A DNA stretch of 64,000 nucleotides, taken from NCBI RefSeq assembly GCF_000005505.3, contig NC_016131.3, positions 22,961,501 to 23,025,500 on the forward strand. The letters run 5' to 3'. The translations under genes and the position numbers were made by a program. Shown here piece after piece: positions 24,422-36,654 of this stretch. Numbering within the stretch: position 1 is the stretch's first letter; every line of letters starts with the position of its first letter. This DNA comes from Brachypodium distachyon. Its lineage: Eukaryota; Streptophyta; Magnoliopsida; Poales; Poaceae. The notes under the pieces were generated by a model, which made no database searches, had not been told where the DNA came from, and saw only the letters and a program-made list of their open reading frames with translations.

Positions 24422-24518
24422 TCCCTCCTACCCATATTATTTGTCCCAAATTTGTCCAAATGTTTAAAAAATGTCTAGATACATGTAATATTTTGACAAA
24501 TAATATGGGTCGGAGGGA
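24422..24518. mobile_element. Stowaway-like MITE
   Basis: Inverted repeats TCCCTCCTACCCATATTATT (from 24422) and the matching AATAATATGGGTCGGAGGGA (to 24518), 24 bp each with mismatches, bound a core of about 50 bp. The CTCCCTCCGTYC-type end is the hallmark of grass Stowaway elements (Tc1/mariner-mobilised). The flanking TA duplication is not clean. Confidence 0.8.
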
Positions 24519-26635
24519 ATACACTAATTTATGTGTAAGATGGTCAATATCATCTACCACCAGCTCGTGGTACAATTATTCAAATAGATTGTGTCTAAGC
24601 TGTCTAAAAGATGTGAAGAAGTATTTTGCTCTCTCATTCGGCCTTGAAGCTGGTGAATATGTTGGTTAAGTTACATTCAACCTTCTTCTCTCCTCATTTA
24701 TCCTCCTCCATGCCATCAAACAATTTTACATGACAAATTTATAACAATTATCTTATAAATATTGGAGTTGTCCTTATGCGATAAGGTTGCAGTGAAAATA
24801 TACACCAATTTTTCTATACTAGTTAATAGTTATTAAACGTGCCAAAAATTACACAGTTGTTATCACGATGAAAGAATTAATGGCATTCAACCTGGAGGTC
24901 ATGCATTACCCCACGTTTATTTTTGTGAGTACCAATCAGCTTTCCAAACTTTGATTTCTTACATTACCTTTCAAAACGTTGGGCCATGCATGTAAGTTTC
25001 GATGAGTGTCAAGATTCTGAGAACATGCAAGGAAATATATCATTCAGGACCGACTATAAACTGTTTTTCCTTTTTCTTCCTGAGGCTTGGGTTTAGCCAT
25101 CGCCATGTAAGTTTCGATGAGTGTCAAAATCCAGTGTTTCGATGATCAAGGGCGCAGGTAGAAAAGCTAGCGCCATGGAAGGCGTCACCAAGGTGAAATC
25201 TGATTGAAAACCTCCTGATCTAGATGTAGTTAAGCTCCACTCCACTCCTTTGGGAATTTGCACTTGTGTATTCATACAGAGTTCTAATTCAGAAGTTGTT
25301 CAAAGTTCTGTCATGCTCTGCATTAGGTGTTCAAATGAACATAAGTTGTGTGCCATGAGGCTGAATACTTTATGTGTTGAAATGCACATAAGGTGCGTGC
25401 GTGCGCGCGCGCGCGGGGTGTGCCCTGCTGGTTCACATTGCGGAGTATATTTTCAGAGCACTTCTTGATCTACATGGCGAAACAGAAGCTTACTGATTTA
25501 CTAACACCACCAGCTGATGATCCTGCAATTGACAGGGCTACTTTTCGTGTCGTATTATCTTCCACGCCCTGATGTGGCACCGAACAAGCTCAGGTTGTTA
25601 AGCTACTAAGTTAGATTGTGTTTTAGAAACATTTGGCTAGAATAGCAGATGTTGTTCTCTAGAACCTGGCATTTTGGATGCAGGCTTGTATGGCAAACAG
25701 TGATGACAGAAGAAAAGGCCGGTGTCTGATTCTGATGGTGCATTTCTGAAGCTACTACCAACCTACCATACAAATGAAAACAGTCTGCAAAATTATATTT
25801 CGGTTCTCATCAGTTGACTGTTCAGCAAAATAATTTGAGACACGGTACATAAAACAGAAGATGCAGATTTAAGTGAATGTTCGTTTGAACCTGATAGTCT
25901 GGAACTATCCACTTTTTAGGATCAACTCCTGAAATTGCAGTTCGATACTCATATACTACGTACTACGTAACTCATATGTTGCATACAATAAGTTTGACAA
26001 ACACATGGTGATCAATCAAATAAAACAGTGACATGGTAACCATTCAAGAACCAGCGCATGTGGCTCCAGCACACTAGCAAAATAAGACCTCAGTTTATCC
26101 ATTGAAGCCACCAAGCAAAATAATGAAACCAGATAGTGGAGTTGGTCATCACGGCAGAAGATGATCATCTCAATGAGGCACACACATCCGAAAAAATGCA
26201 AGGATCATATCCAGGGGTGACCTTGGCATCCTGCTATTGAGGTAAATAAAAACCAGTTTTAGCCCATATCACCCTAAACACAAAATTCAGCGGTAATATT
26301 CCTTGAAGAAAAATCAGCAGCGATATAGAGTATTCATCTAATAATTGGATATATATATACAAGCAGAACTGAATTTCAGTAGACTGGACAAACAGTTTAA
26401 CACCTATTACTTTTACACATGAGTAGGGCTTAGTCCCTCAGCCCATAATAAAGGGAAACAGAGCAAAAAATGGAGCATTTGGAGCATCACAGTAGCCATG
26501 AGTTTTTTTGAGCAAATAACTAGAGCGAAAGGAAGTAAAGGTAACAAAAATGGGGTGCATAATTGCTATGTGAACGACACCATCCAACACAACAAGAATA
26601 GCATTTACAGAGCATAAGTACATAAATTTCTCAGT
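24519..26635. other. Intergenic DNA, no gene recognised
   Basis: AT-rich, short non-conserved ORFs only. A 23-bp phrase CATGTAAGTTTCGATGAGTG recurs at about 24989 and 25105, and a (GC)n microsatellite lies at 25393-25416. Confidence 0.5.
25393..25416 (+). repeat. GTGC/GC microsatellite
   Basis: GTGCGTGCGTGCGCGCGCGC, alternating purine-pyrimidine. Confidence 0.9.
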
Positions 26636-26659
26636 ACATTTACAGATACAAGGTTAACA

Positions 26660-27763
26660 AAAATGGGGAATCTTTGTGGTTCTTTTTGGTGGCGAGATGT
26701 TATGAAATTGGCAGATGTTTTCTTGCCTTTCACTGCATGCCAAGTGGGTGATGGGCTATCAATGTTGTTCTGGTTTGATCCCTGGTGCAGTGAGCCTTTG
26801 TGCATGCAATATCCAAGATTGTTCTCCTTTGTGGTGGAGTATAAGTGGTCAGTGGCTTATGCTTCGATGGCCGATTCTTTATTGCCTATGTTTCAATTGG
26901 CTTTGTCTGAGGAGGCTTTGATGGGATCTGACATCTTTCAAAATATTCAGCATGATTTTTTTGAGGGGAAGACCGTAGGGGAAAGTATATTGTGAGCACC
27001 AGGATTTGAACCTTGATGGGTAGAGTCATGCACCCACAACTCCACCACCACATCAAGAGATGCTTGTCAATATTCAGCATGATCAACCTGATGCTTGGAG
27101 ATACCCTTGGGGGGAGGCTTATTCTTCTTCTAAGAGATATGGGCTCAACTTTGTGCATTTGCCGGAGAGGCCGGAGCTTCGGAAGCTGTGGAAGAGTGCC
27201 CTCATCCCTAAGGTTAAGGTATTTATCTGGCAGCTAATGAATGATCGGCTTAACACGAGAGGTATGTTGAAGCGCAGGCACTCGCATGTCACAGATGATC
27301 ACACATGTGTTTTTTGTAGAGCTGGTATCTTGAAAGACTGGCAGCATTTGTTCTTCATGTGTCAGTTCAGTCAGCAGTGTTGGAATTACTTACAAATCCA
27401 GTGGCCGCAGGGAGATGATATTAATCAGATTATTGATGATGCTCGTAGGGACTTTGGTCAGCCTTTCTTTTTGGAGGTGGCTGCCATGCATGTGTTGCTG
27501 GAATATATGAAGCAGAGGAATGCATGGATTTTTGAGGGCATCCGACCTAGCTTTAGGTCTTGGAGTAGAGATTTTATTGAAGATATTTCACTCTTGCAGT
27601 ATAGATTTAAACCACCTTGGATTGATCCTTTTCTTCTTTGGCTGAGGAACTTACCCTAGCCTTCATTTCTCTCCTTTTTTGTAAATATCCACCTTGTACA
27701 GACTGTTAAATTTTATTAATAGACTTGGTGTCAGGGACTCCCCTACAGTTTCCGCTAAAAAAA
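26660..27763 (+). mobile_element. 5'-truncated L1-type LINE with nested SINE
   Basis: Encodes the C-terminus of a plant L1 ORF2: FWWRDVMKLADVF, CQVGDGLSMLFWFDPW, then after the SINE LRKLWKSALIPKVKVFIWQL and the zf-RVT part CVFCRAGILKDWQHLFFMCQF. The coding end is at 27659, followed by a 3' UTR and A8. It is flanked by long target duplications starting ACATTTACAGATACAA at 26636-26659 and 27764-27788, one small difference. The only coding lesion apparent is the SINE at 26957-27068. Only the C-terminal region is present, so it could not mobilise itself. Confidence 0.92.
26957..27068 (-). mobile_element. tRNA-related SINE inserted in the LINE
   Basis: A 112-bp minus-strand insertion ending in A6 (26957-26962 read as T on the plus strand). 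A Pol III box B-like GGTTCAAATCC is at 27002-27012 (minus) and a box A-like GTGGTGGTGGAGTTG about 35 nt upstream of it. Flanking 15-bp repeats AATATTCAGCATGAT (26942-26956 and 27069-27083) are identical. Deleting the insert plus one repeat (127 bp) joins the two LINE reading frames exactly. Confidence 0.8.
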
Positions 27764-27788
27764 ACATTTACAGATACAAATGTTAACA

Positions 27789-28399
27789 GTGATAAAGCAT
27801 GATCTTAGGTGTCGACTAAACAGTACTTGCATCTAGTGGCACCCTAATATTGTATGCAGAGCCGACTTACCAGATCTGAGATAAGCATAGCCTCAAAAGG
27901 ATGACCTTAAGCCTTTTTGTAGCAGTACGAATACGAGTTATCGCGAGAAGATGGAAAACAGTTGGTCCAAAAACATGCCCGCTCGTTGTGAGGTGTAGCA
28001 CCAAAATAGAGAAGTCGGTGGTGGTGACCTGCGGAAGTTTCTCTATCTCTTGCGGCAAGTTCATCCTAGAGTGGAGGAACCCAACGTAGTCAATTGGACG
28101 TCAACAAGCATGAGGTATGAAGAACAAAGCCACCAGATCTAAGGTATGGCGATGCTTCTTCTCAAGTATCTTCATACAAGAAAATAGTAAAGGGACAAGT
28201 TGGAAAAGAACAAAGAAGAAAATTGAGCCAGAAGAATGAAATGAGGTTAAGAACAACCGAATGCATGAAGAAAAGTTTGGAATAGAAGAGCTCACAAGAT
28301 CCAAGGACATCTGAAGAGATAATTTGACAGGCAAGTATGCATTGAGGGAGAGTGTTTAGAAATACTACATAATCCGTTACTCTTGGAAGCTCCCCATTG
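27789..28399. other. Spacer left of element D, no gene seen
   Basis: Nothing recognisable; the left edge of element D lies somewhere in 28340-28417, and its own left LTR is not present. Confidence 0.4.
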
Positions 28400-28417
28400 A
28401 CGCAAAACTAAAATGCG

Positions 28418-31400
28418 TCAGAGTAGATCCTGAGCCTGGAAATGCGGTTGCATGTCGATCTCATCGTCAGGGTCGACAGGAAGCTCCGAGATTCGGCTGA
28501 GATCGAGTCGAGGGTGCTGGATCCGCACGAAGGACAGGGCTATCTTCGCCCCCCTGACCAGCTGACAGTACATCAGCTCCCGAAAGATGCTATCTTGCCC
28601 AAGCTTTCGGGTCAGCTTGCTCAGCTCCTGGGGCACCTCCTCCAAGGGCTAGAATGCCTGATGAATCGCCTTCAGAGTTTCTAAGTGTGAATCAAAGAAG
28701 GTTCTGTTCTGGTCTATGCGGTCCCGCAGCAGCATCAGGTCATGACCCGTTGCTCGGTCAGACCAGAACGATGATCGATCGATCGTCTAGCGAGCATTCA
28801 GGGCACTGTTCACCCGATCTTGCTCGGCTCGCGGGTCGGTTTGCACATATGCAAACAAATCATGCCTGTGAATAAAGCACAAATAAAAAAAAAGAGAACC
28901 AAGCAAAAAGGAGGTGGCGGCTCACATTGAAGCCGAGAACTCAGCCCACGAAGCTCCTCGAAGATAAACTCTTCGCGGGCAGCAGCCGCCTTTAGCTTGG
29001 TCTTGGCAATCTGCAACTCGCTCAAGGTTCTCCGACTCTGCATCGTCGAGTCTTTGGCCCGAGTTTCGGCTTCTTGCGGACGTCGACGAAGGAACTCTAG
29101 TTCACTTCGAGTCTTGTCCAAGGAAGGAACCTCCTTAGGAGCCATCGACTCCACGGCTTTGGAAGGGTGCATCTCAGCCGAGACCTCAGCACTCGCGATA
29201 TTCGACTCGGGTGTCGCGACTTTCTCGGCGCCTACTTCGACTATTGGAATCACGGGCTCTTCCTGCCTCTGCAGGAGAGAAATCCCCTTTAGTCCCGAGA
29301 AGGATTCAAAGACATCAATTATAAGTAGAAGCAAGGTGTCCGACTCATATCAGTACAAAGGAACAGAGATGTTTTTTATTAGTAACGCTCGCACTCGAGC
29401 AAGGAGGATACAAAAAAGAAAAAAGTTACAAAGAAGACAGGAGAAAGCCTAAGAAGTCTAAACTTCAAGCTTGGCCCACCTCCTGGCTCGGCGCAGGAGT
29501 CGACGACTGTGGAGCCGCTTCTCCCTCAGCGGCCATACTCCCCAGCTGAGCCGACAGCTGGGTCGCCAGTTCTTCCCCAAGCTGGAAGTAAGGCGTCAAG
29601 GCCACCTCCTCCCCGCTGGGTAACAACGGAGGGCATGAAGCCACCTTCCGCAGCGCGTCCTCGCCGACGCTGTGTGCCAATGCTAACACGAACGTCGACT
29701 CCGCACCGGAGTTGGTCTGGACCCGGCTAAACTCGTCCAGGGGATCCGGGTCTGCACTAAAAAACTCTATGAGCCTCGCAAGTGACTCCGGCACCGGCTC
29801 GTTAGGAAACATCTTCCCGAACAAACCGGTGAGCACCCTGGAAGCATGCTGGACGCCAGTCACCGCTTCCGAGCTGACGCTTGCCACGGTGTCAATCACC
29901 TTGTCAACTGAATCCTCACTCGAGGTCAAGGGACCAGACAAGGAAAGCAGGCCTGCAAAAGAGTCAAAGCATTAACAAATTATCCAAACGAATGGACTCA
30001 ACTATAATGTTTTTACCTGCAGAGGACCGACGACTCCTCGGAGGAGTCGGATAGCTCGCGTCTTCTCCATCTCAGCCTCCTTGGCGAGAAGGGCTTCCGA
30101 GGCTTCCCGGGCGAGGCGCTTTTCAGCCTCCAGCTTCTCTGCCGACTCCCTGGCCAGATCAGCAAGCTTCTTCTCCAAACTCTTGGACTGAAGCTCGGCA
30201 GCATCTTTGAGGGAGTTAGCCTGATAAAGGAGATCTACACGACAAATAATAAGATACAATAGCTTTTCAACTCAAATAAAGATTGAGTTGGAGTTATTAC
30301 CTCGAGCAGACCTTAGTTCTTGTTGGCTTCGCTCCAAGTCTCGGCGAAGCTGATCTCGCTTAGCCACCACCTCCTCACAGCGATCAACAAACTTTGTTAT
30401 GAAACGGATGAACGGCTGCAACCATGATTGCGTCAGCATCTGACTCATACTCCCACCGGGAGAGTAAAATTCTTTAACAAAATAATTTTACTTGGCAAAA
30501 GAATTCGAAACTTACGTGGCAAGTTGAAGTTGAGGGAGCCGTTTCGGCTCCGCTGCTCTCCAAGCGAGTCAATGAGTGGGGCAACCCTTGGAGTTGATGC
30601 TCCCCTCTCACTGGAGAAGGCGCCTCAGGCATTGCTACCTGAGGCTCAACCGATGATTGAGGGACCCGAAGCCTTCGGGTCCGACCCAGGGGGCTCGGTA
30701 GCCTGGGTCGTTGGTTGGTCACCCGAGACCAGGGAGCTGACAAAGGAAATTTCCTAGTTAAGAAGTTAGATTGCATTATTTGAGAATTACTGCCCGAAGG
30801 ACCTGCTACCTGGTCTGGGTGACTCGGCCAAGAAGGCCAAATCGTCAGACAAGCGTTGGCCCGCCTGTCTTAGTCTTCTTAGTTGAAGGAGGAGGAGACG
30901 AGGTTGCAGCAGGTGGACCTTCGACTCCCGTTGACTGATCACCAGACTTCGGGTTCGACTCCCTGCTACGCTTCCTCCTCGTCTCCAGGGCAACTTCTTC
31001 GGTCTCGGAGTCGCTTGCTTGGTCCGGCGACTCCGAGGACTCGTCAGCTAGCTCTTCCTCCCCAGCAGGGGGAGGCTGACTCAAAGGATCTTCGAGTCCC
31101 TGCAACCAGCAAACTGGTCAGCAGCATGCAAATACAAGGTCAAAACAGCCGAAATGTAAAATACCTCTTCCCTCGGCCTGTCAGGGCCATAAGGGACTAC
31201 TGCCGAGTCGATCTTGCATGCAGCCCCGCCGGTCAGGGTTGTCAACCTTCGCACCCGCGACTCCACTTCGTTTAGCGATAGTTCTTCCGCGTTCACTCGA
31301 ATAGGATCCCTGGGTCCTTCGAAGGACCACATCGGGTGAACGCGAGCCTCCGGCGGTTGGATCCTCATCCTAAGGAACGGAGCTATCAGGTGAACACCTG

Positions 31401-32082
31401 TCAGCCCCTACCCCATAAGGGAGTGCATCCTAGCCATCAGGGAGGCCGCCTCAGACTCCTCTGCAGATGTCAGTTCATGGTTCCATGCCGCCGTCTTCTT
31501 TACCTTCTTCTTGATTGAAAAGGCAGGAAGACTCGGGTCGGCACCCAAGGCGTCAGCTTGGACATAGAACCACTTCGACCTCCAGCTTTGCACAGATTCG
31601 CGCTGCTGGAGGGAGAAGTATTTGGCGTCGGATCTCACCTGGAAGTTGACGCTCCCAACGGTGTCCGCCTTCTGGCCTTTGATCATAAAGATCCGCTTCC
31701 AGAGCCCCCAATGTGGGCTCACCCCCAAGAAACATTCACACAGCATGATGAAGCAGGCAACGTGCAAATAAGAGTTGGGGGGAAAATCGTGTAGCTGCAG
31801 CCCATAGGCTAACAGCATAGCACGGAAAAAGGCGTGAAGGGGGAAAGAAAGCCCCCGCAGCATGTAGTCAAGGAAGATAACCCGCTCACCTAGCAGAGGT
31901 CGCGGGTACTCATCCTTTGCCGGGATGCGGACCCCGTCAGGGCCTCCCGACAACAAACCATCATCCTGAAGTTCCAGGATCTTGATGTGGTGGTCAACCA
32001 CGCCCGACCAGGGGATGGCTCCCTTGTCAGCATCTTCCTTGCCGGCGTCAGTCTTCGAGCTCATGGTCTTGGCCTTGCCCAT
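28418..32082 (-). pseudogene. Antisense extra ORF of element D (PF04195-type, multi-exon)
   Basis: Starts MGKAKTMSSK at 32082. The first exon (to about 31408) contains a region with PLHAFFRAMLLAYGLQLHDF, SYLHVACFIMLCECFLGVSP and GLWKRIF, which I recognise as the Pfam putative gypsy type transposon domain (PF04195). Further open segments at about 31081-31368, 30845-31105, 30474-30776, 30002-30259, 29465-29941, 28810-29334 and 28418-28645 suggest introns and encode acidic, Ala/Glu-rich, partly coiled-coil sequence. A TATA-like TATATAAA (minus, about 32219-32228) lies 140 bp upstream. The molecular function is unknown. The exon joins are not proven, and I cannot say whether the whole frame is intact. 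Confidence 0.75.
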
Positions 32083-32218
32083 CTCCCGATGGTGAGAGCT
32101 TCTTGGTCGCTTGGAAAACTCGCGGAAAGTTTCTGGCTATGGAGGCAGAGAGCTTGAGCGCTTGAGCTGGGTTCGTGAGGAAGAAGAAGGGTAAAAAGGC
32201 ATTCCCTTTCCACCCTCC

Positions 32219-32228
32219 TCTTTATATA
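32219..32228 (-). promoter_or_regulatory. TATA box for the antisense ORF of element D
   Basis: Minus strand TTTATATAAA about 140 bp before the start codon at 32082. Confidence 0.5.
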
Positions 32229-32336
32229 AACTGAACCCTGGCGAAGAATCCGGGCCGCAAGATCCTTATCTTGGCCACGGGTCCCACATCGATCGAGATA
32301 CGAAGCGGTGAAAATAGAAACGGCCACCCACATCTT

Positions 32337-33119
32337 TGTCGTCGCGCGGGGCTCCGACACCAGGGATGCGCGGGCAACCCCTTTTAGGTCCGGCAGTGGG
32401 CTACGGGGATCGCTCCGGCGATCGCAGGCAGGGCCAATGCGAAGCGTGAGAACGCACCAAGGATGCTACCAAAGACACATGCAGACACTTTTTACCTAGG
32501 TTCGGGCCACCTTGCGGTGTAAAACCCTACGTCCTGCTTGTCTGAGCTTGTATTACTGAAAAATCAGCTATTTACAGGTTGCCGGGGGAAGCCCCCGGGT
32601 GGTCTCTTTTTGACTAAGTGCTCTTTGCTACTTCGGGCTACTACCAGTGGAGAACTGTTTGTTCATTGAATGCTAGAGCCGAAAAAAGGAACCCCTTGAC
32701 CGTTGGCAGGGGTCCTCCTTTTATAGCCAAGAGGATACCACAGGTGCCACGGTGCATGGTTTACAAGTGGCGAGCAAGGAGCTTGGGCAGCTCCTCCTCG
32801 GTGCGCTGGCACGCATGCATGGACGCCAACCCCGCAGCTAGGGGTCTAGGGCCTAAAAAATAGGACTGGATAGCCACTGTTCGTACGACTAGACGGATAA
32901 CGCCCCTCCTGTCGGCTCATTAAATGCGCCGTGCGCCTCACTCCTTGCCCTGGTGCGACTGTGCACTGGGCGTCTATCGCGCGCCCACGTGGCGTTGCGG
33001 CCCTGCTCGCTCGGCCCCGCCCTCACGAGCGAACCTTTCCCTGGTCGGCTGCCGGGCTACGCCCCAACCGACGCGTGGGTCCCGACTCGCCTCGGGCCCG
33101 CATCTCTTCGCCGTCCCCA
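32337..33119 (-). repeat. 3' LTR of element C
   Basis: About 783 bp, nearly identical to 45097-45747 over its R-U5 side, with the TATA box (minus TATAAAAGGAGGA, about 32711-32723). From about 33025 outward the U3 sequence differs completely from the 5' LTR. I place the U3 end at TGGGGACGG (minus), preceded by a purine-rich GGCGGGGTAC. The boundary is uncertain by some 20 bp. Confidence 0.7.
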
Positions 33120-33280
33120 GTACCCCGCCATTACAGACGGAGTAGTGGGTGCATGATTTCCGCCATAACCTCCACCTTAAACAGGGAAGTTAAGGCCACT
33201 CTTCGCATTATCCTTTGATTAGCAATTATCCCAGCGCGCCCGTATGGTGCGGAACCGGGCGTTACCAAACGGCAAGGTGC

Positions 33281-33287
33281 TATAAAG
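33281..33287 (+). promoter_or_regulatory. TATA box for the extra ORF of element C
   Basis: TATAAAG lies 112 bp upstream of the ATG at 33393 and outside the LTR, on the strand opposite to the element's own transcript. Confidence 0.5.
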
Positions 33288-33392
33288 CTTTTACTGTTGC
33301 ACAGAGGGGAAAACACTTTGCTCCCCAGCCTTCGTCTTCCATCTTCTTCGCCTCTTGCGCCCAAAAGCTCTGCTAGCCCCCACCTCCACTCC

Positions 33393-36081
33393 CCATGGCG
33401 CCCCCCACCACAAGGAAGGGAAAGAATCCGGCGGCCAGCAAGAGCGAGGCGGCCGCCAAGGCCGCCGCCGACAAGGACCAGAAAAAGCGGGCGATGAGGG
33501 CCACGCTCGCCTTCTATCGGCCCGGCTAGAACGGCGAGGCGCTGCCAAGATCCGGCACGCCGTCGCCTCCGAGTTCAACGAGCACAGGGAGACCCTGATC
33601 TTCGCCGCGGGCGCCGACCACCAGGAAAACGACTTCCGGGTGTTCGGGCGCTTCGTCCTCACCGGGTTGGTGCCGCCCTTCTCCCTGTTTCTCCATGCGC
33701 TCATGGAGTCGTATCAGTTGCGGGGGGCGCAACTCCACCCCACATCTCTCTTCCTCCTCGCCACCTTCCAGTTCCTCTGCGAAGCGTTCGTTGGGGTAAT
33801 GCCGTCGGTGGCACTATTCCGGCATTACTTCTACCCCCGGATCGATAACGCGAATGCGATGTCGCCGGGGGTGGTGTTTCGTGCCCGCGACCAGATGAAG
33901 TCCGAGTTCATCGTTCGGTCGCAGAAGAAGATCGAGAAGGAGTGGCGAGGCGACTGGTGCTGGGTCCGGGTGCAAGACCCCGAGGAGTTCATCCTCTCGC
34001 CCACCGAGCTGCCACAACCTCACAGCGGCTGGCGGGACCGATACCATCGCGATGCTGATCTCCTCCCCATCGTGGAGAAGATCAAGGCATTGCAGCTGGC
34101 AGGGCTCACCGATGTTGATGTGGCGCGCACCTTCATCACCCAGCACGTCGCGCCACTCCAACTGCGCTCCTGGCCCGCATGGATGTACATGGGGCCCGGG
34201 GACAGAACACGCCTACATCGCGACGGCGTGGACCAGGAGTCCCTCCAGGTGTGGGTGAAGGGATCTCCGGCGAGGACCTTCCCTCTACAGGGTTCCCGTC
34301 GGGGGTCATCTCCCTTCACGTCGGCGTTACGGCGCTCAACGACATCGTTGCCTCCTTCCCGCCCTGCAACATTACGGCGTTACCAGCGGTGGCGGCCGCC
34401 TGGGGGCGTCCGCCGGCACCTCGGCGGTGACCACACCTGTGGCAGCAACCGCCAACAGCCCGGCGGCGGCCACCTCAGCAGCAGTTGGCGGGGCCGTGGT
34501 GGCAGCCACACCGGCAACGGCCCCCGTTGTCGCGGTGGCCTCGTCGTCGGTGCCCGCGGTGCCCTGAGCGGCGGCAACCCCACGGGCACCCACGGTCCTG
34601 CCTGCTCAATGAGTTTTCCGGGGCTTCGCGCTCCGGCGCAACCCCCCGAAGGCCGATTCGTCTGCAAGCGGCAGCAAGAGGGGGAGGGACGACTTCCCGC
34701 CTGCCACGCCGAGCAAGAAGGCGTGCGCGGATGCTGGCAGCGTTGCCGACCCGACCGGCACAGGGGCCAACAGCGCTGCCCTCGCAACTTTCGGCGACCC
34801 AGCTCCAACGGAGGAGGCGCCGGCAACAGGTACAGCTCCTTCCTGCCTCCTTTCCTACATTTTCAATTGTCAGTTAATGACATAACCGTACAATCTCTTT
34901 TCGTAGGCGACACTCCGCCCGCAACAAGCCTCTTGGGGACCCCTGTCGGGACAGAGGAGGAGGTGGAGGTTCCCCCTGCAGGCCCAACGGCCCCGCAAGG
35001 TAGCCGTCCTGAGCCCCCGCGTCTGTCTCCGGGTAATTACTTTAGTTTCATGCTCCTTAACCTTCTCGCTGTTGCAGGCGCAAGCGCGCCCGCACCAGGA
35101 GCGGTCGCTACGATGGTTGACCTCGAAGCTGACGTCGAGGTTACGGAACGGCGGAGGGGCCAGAGGCAGCCCCCGCGCCTAGCCCTATTGCGCCGGCCGC
35201 AGCGGCAGCGGTAACCACTGCCGCCAGCGGGACGGCGTCCGGCGACGCGCCCGGGGCCGCGTACGCTGCTGGCGTGGATTCTTCTGACGCCCAGCAGGGG
35301 GCAGTCCCTGCCGGGGGTGCGGCAACCTCAGCAGCCCCGCAATCCCCGGCCATGGGTGAGAGGGAGGTCGCTGAGGAGGAGCACCAGGGTGCTTCGGCAC
35401 CAGCGGACGACCCCCCGACCAGCCCTACAGTGGCGGCTACTACACCGGTCGTCTCGGAAGAGGAACTCTACCGACGACTGGAGGCTCAGCGCGCCGACCT
35501 CTAGGGAGCCCTGGATTCCCTGGCGGCAACCCTGGCGGAAACCAAGAAGGAGCACGCTGAGGTGCTCGTTGTGGCCCAGGCCCGGATCGACGAGAAGAGC
35601 GATCTGATCGCCAACTATCGTGGCGAGATCCAAGGCCTGTGCGTCAAGCTGGAGGTGCAGACCAAGGCTTCGGCACGCTGATCGGGCAGCGGCAGCTGGA
35701 GACCGAGAAGTTGCGCGATCTGCTGCCTAGGTTCGAGCTGCAGGCGGCGGAGGTGGACGGCACAGACGTCTCCACATTGATCCCGTTCTTCTCCGACTTG
35801 GTGGGGAAGCTCGGGGCGCTCGACGTCTGGATCGCCAAGTTTGGCGCCAACAAGGTTGCCAACTGCGCCCGGGAGGTTGCCGGGACAATCCTTCCGAGGA
35901 TACACCTCCGGGACCCGGAGTTTCCCTTCGAGACGCTGCTGGACGCCTAGTCGGACAGCGAAGACGAGCTCACCCACACCCAAGCGGTGAGTGGGTTTGT
36001 CGACGAGGTGGTCGAGCGGATGCAGCGGAAGCCGGACCCCGAGCCGTCCCCGGAGCCCCTGACGGAAGACGCCAGCAACTA
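33393..36081 (+). pseudogene. Extra ORF of element C, opposite to gag-pol (PF04195-type)
   Basis: Likely start MAPPTTRKGK at 33393. A shift near 33520 leads into the conserved region FGRFVLTGLVPPFSLFLHAL, LHPTSLFLLATFQFLCEAFV and GVMPSVALFRHYF, the same PF04195-type fold region as in element D. The remainder is Pro/Ala/Thr-rich with intron-like interruptions (34850-35070 has several GTAG-type breaks), then a coiled-coil part (EELYRRLEAQRADL, a stop at 35502, then ETKKEHAEVLVVAQARID) and a C-terminus ending SPEPLTEDASN at about 36079. Function unknown; extra ORFs of this kind are described in Tat-lineage elements. At least one shift and one stop make this copy probably dead. Confidence 0.75.
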
Positions 36082-36654
36082 GTTGCCGCAGCCTCCCGCC
36101 GGCCCTTGTCACTTTCTTGTTTATCTTCTTTTGTTTTCGCCCTGCAAGTGTGGCTCTCTGCGCCGTTTGAACAATTACAGTTTCATTAGTCCATGTAATC
36201 ATTCGCTACTTAGTTAATCAAGCTCTTTATTTCTGCTTAATCTTTGTTCCTTATTCCCGGGGCTGCCTCGCGGGGTGGATCCCTTCGCGCTTGTGTGTTG
36301 CGCCTCGTGTTGCCGGGGACTCGCGCATCTCACCCTTGACCGGACCAGGGACCCAGGATGGACCCACAGTGCCGACCTGGGGTCAAGCAGCGGCGGCGAG
36401 CCACTCCACTTGCGGGGTAACTCCTCCAAGCCATGCCCTCCCGGGACGGACCCAGAAGCTGCACGGGGAGCGCACTCCCCCCGCAAGCGTCCTTTTAACA
36501 CCCCGGCCACACGCAGGTTTCGGGGCCACACTTAGCGAGGCAGCGTTTAGTTACATTCAGTTCTTAAAGAGTTCAACGTTCGGGTTCAAGTACTTAGCTT
36601 TTCGTTCAGCCTCGTGCTCGGAACGTTTGCTTGTATGCCTGGCACGTCGCCCTT

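Larger units (their letters stand above)
28400..32336 (+). mobile_element. Element D, Tat-type Gypsy remnant (3' half)
   Basis: Holds the antisense extra ORF and its 5' flank. The flank 32083-32336 is collinear with 50519-50760 of element B. It resumes at 45964-46041 (GCAAGAATCGATGAAATCAT), matching 50762-50848 of B, so element C was inserted here with flanks ATCTT/ATTTT. Gag, pol and 5' LTR are missing. Plus orientation is inferred from B, where gag is plus and the extra ORF minus. Confidence 0.75.

Noticed and set aside
26997..27020. tRNA gene fragment at GGATTTGAACC
   Set aside because: Only a T-loop/box B-like part is present, with an A tail and flanking 15-bp repeats, so a SINE fits better.
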